Positions 63,710 to 64,000 of a stretch of DNA of 64,000 nucleotides are shown one piece after another; within the stretch, counting starts at the first letter, position 1, and every line of letters starts with the position of its first letter. Made by a program: the position numbers and the translations under genes. The notes under the pieces were generated by a model, which ran no database searches, had not been told where the DNA came from, and saw nothing but the letters and a program-made list of their open reading frames with translations. This DNA comes from a virus, in the IMG/VR virus record IMGVR_UViG_3300034101_003146, positions 1 through 64,000 of that record; one strand, given 5' to 3'.

Positions 63710-64000
63710 TTATATTCTAATCCATTCTTTAGGGAAAGTGTCGGTTAAATCGAAATGTTTATAACCAGGCCCAAACCATTCTTTTTCTGTTACTATTATT
63801 TTTTTATTTTGTTTCTGATTCATATACGCTGCCCACCAACTAAACGTTGAGTTACTTACAACATTTATGTCACACATACTCATTAGTGTAAAATCTAAAA
63901 CATTATTATTGTTATTATCTATTATATAAATATTTTTTTTAAAACCTAAATTATTTAAATAGTAGGTAACACATATTGGTACATTATCAGTAAAAATCAG
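63710..64000 (-). CDS. GT11-type fucosyltransferase, C-terminal part (runs off window)
   Basis: The last 96 codons of a gene entering from the right edge, stop TAA at 63712-63710. The sequence YIIDNNNNNVLDFTLMSMCDINVVSNSTFSWWAAYMNQ, with KKIIVTEKEWFGPGY after it, contains the strongly conserved GT11 segment (F-x-L-M-S-x-C...S-N-S-T-F-S-W-W). GT11 enzymes transfer L-fucose in alpha-1,2 linkage from GDP-fucose. It is the third fucosyltransferase-like gene of the cluster and ends just before the aminotransferase start. Confidence 0.82.
   Translation of the reverse strand: MIFTDNVPICVTYYLNNLGFKKNIYIIDNNNNNVLDFTLMSMCDINVVSNSTFSWWAAYMNQKQNKKIIVTEKEWFGPGYKHFDLTDTFPKEWIRI

Overview
The window is a 64 kb piece of a large, AT-rich, T4-like myovirus genome. 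It carries a T4-type head cassette in T4 order (terminase large subunit, portal, prohead protease, acidic scaffold, gp23-like major capsid protein), a gp5-like baseplate hub, a probable gp55-like late sigma factor, thymidylate synthase and PhoH. The host is probably a member of the Bacteroidota. Almost no gene has a Shine-Dalgarno sequence, two promoters fit the Bacteroidota consensus TTTG-N19/20-TAnnTTTG, and a DUF4494-like protein is present. All assignments come from reading the sequence and recalling family motifs; no database search was run.

Layout. Positions 1-4.9 kb hold a partial RecA/RadA-like ATPase, a DUF3310 protein, a DHH phosphoesterase, a free-standing homing endonuclease, two membrane proteins and a membrane-anchored glucosaminidase-type lysin. 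Positions 4.9-9.2 kb hold a ClpC-type AAA+ unfoldase broken into two genes. The break lies inside the first Walker A motif, each half carries one part of a split intein, and a nuclease gene sits between them. Positions 9.3-12.6 kb are small genes, thyA and a hotdog thioesterase. Positions 12.6-22 kb hold probable internal head or accessory proteins: a nucleotidyltransferase with 66-bp repeats, a very acidic repeat protein, a coiled-coil protein and a 919-residue protein with a KWC motif. Positions 22-38.5 kb are the head-morphogenesis block, interrupted by a possible holin cassette, a eukaryotic-type (GSII) glutamine synthetase and a CCA/poly(A)-polymerase fused to a 2H phosphodiesterase. Positions 38.6-41.7 kb are two endonuclease genes placed just behind the capsid gene. 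Positions 41.7-45 kb are small genes, including two more KWC-family members. Positions 45-50 kb (minus strand) are tail and baseplate genes. Positions 50-54.8 kb hold the late-sigma candidate, two glycosyltransferases, a HAD-like protein and PhoH, followed by a decayed pseudogene. Positions 55.2-64 kb are a tightly packed minus-strand nucleotide-sugar and glycosyltransferase operon: two SDR epimerases, an Fcl/ColC-like SDR, two DegT-type PLP enzymes (one ColD-like, with His replacing Lys), a split TPP enzyme, a hexapeptide transferase and three fucosyltransferase-like genes.

Three patterns connect the window. First, an ATATTTAT element in the sense orientation lies just before about 23 genes or operons and is a candidate late promoter for the gp55-like sigma factor. 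Second, at least ten proteins begin with a short amphipathic, basic helix ending in Leu-x-Glu, resembling the capsid-targeting sequence that T4 gp21 protease removes; this suggests a large set of proteins packaged in the head. Third, homing endonucleases have invaded at least three sites (beside the DHH gene, inside clpC, behind the capsid gene), and two of them share a C-terminal GNAT-like domain. I found no tRNA gene, CRISPR array or insertion sequence.
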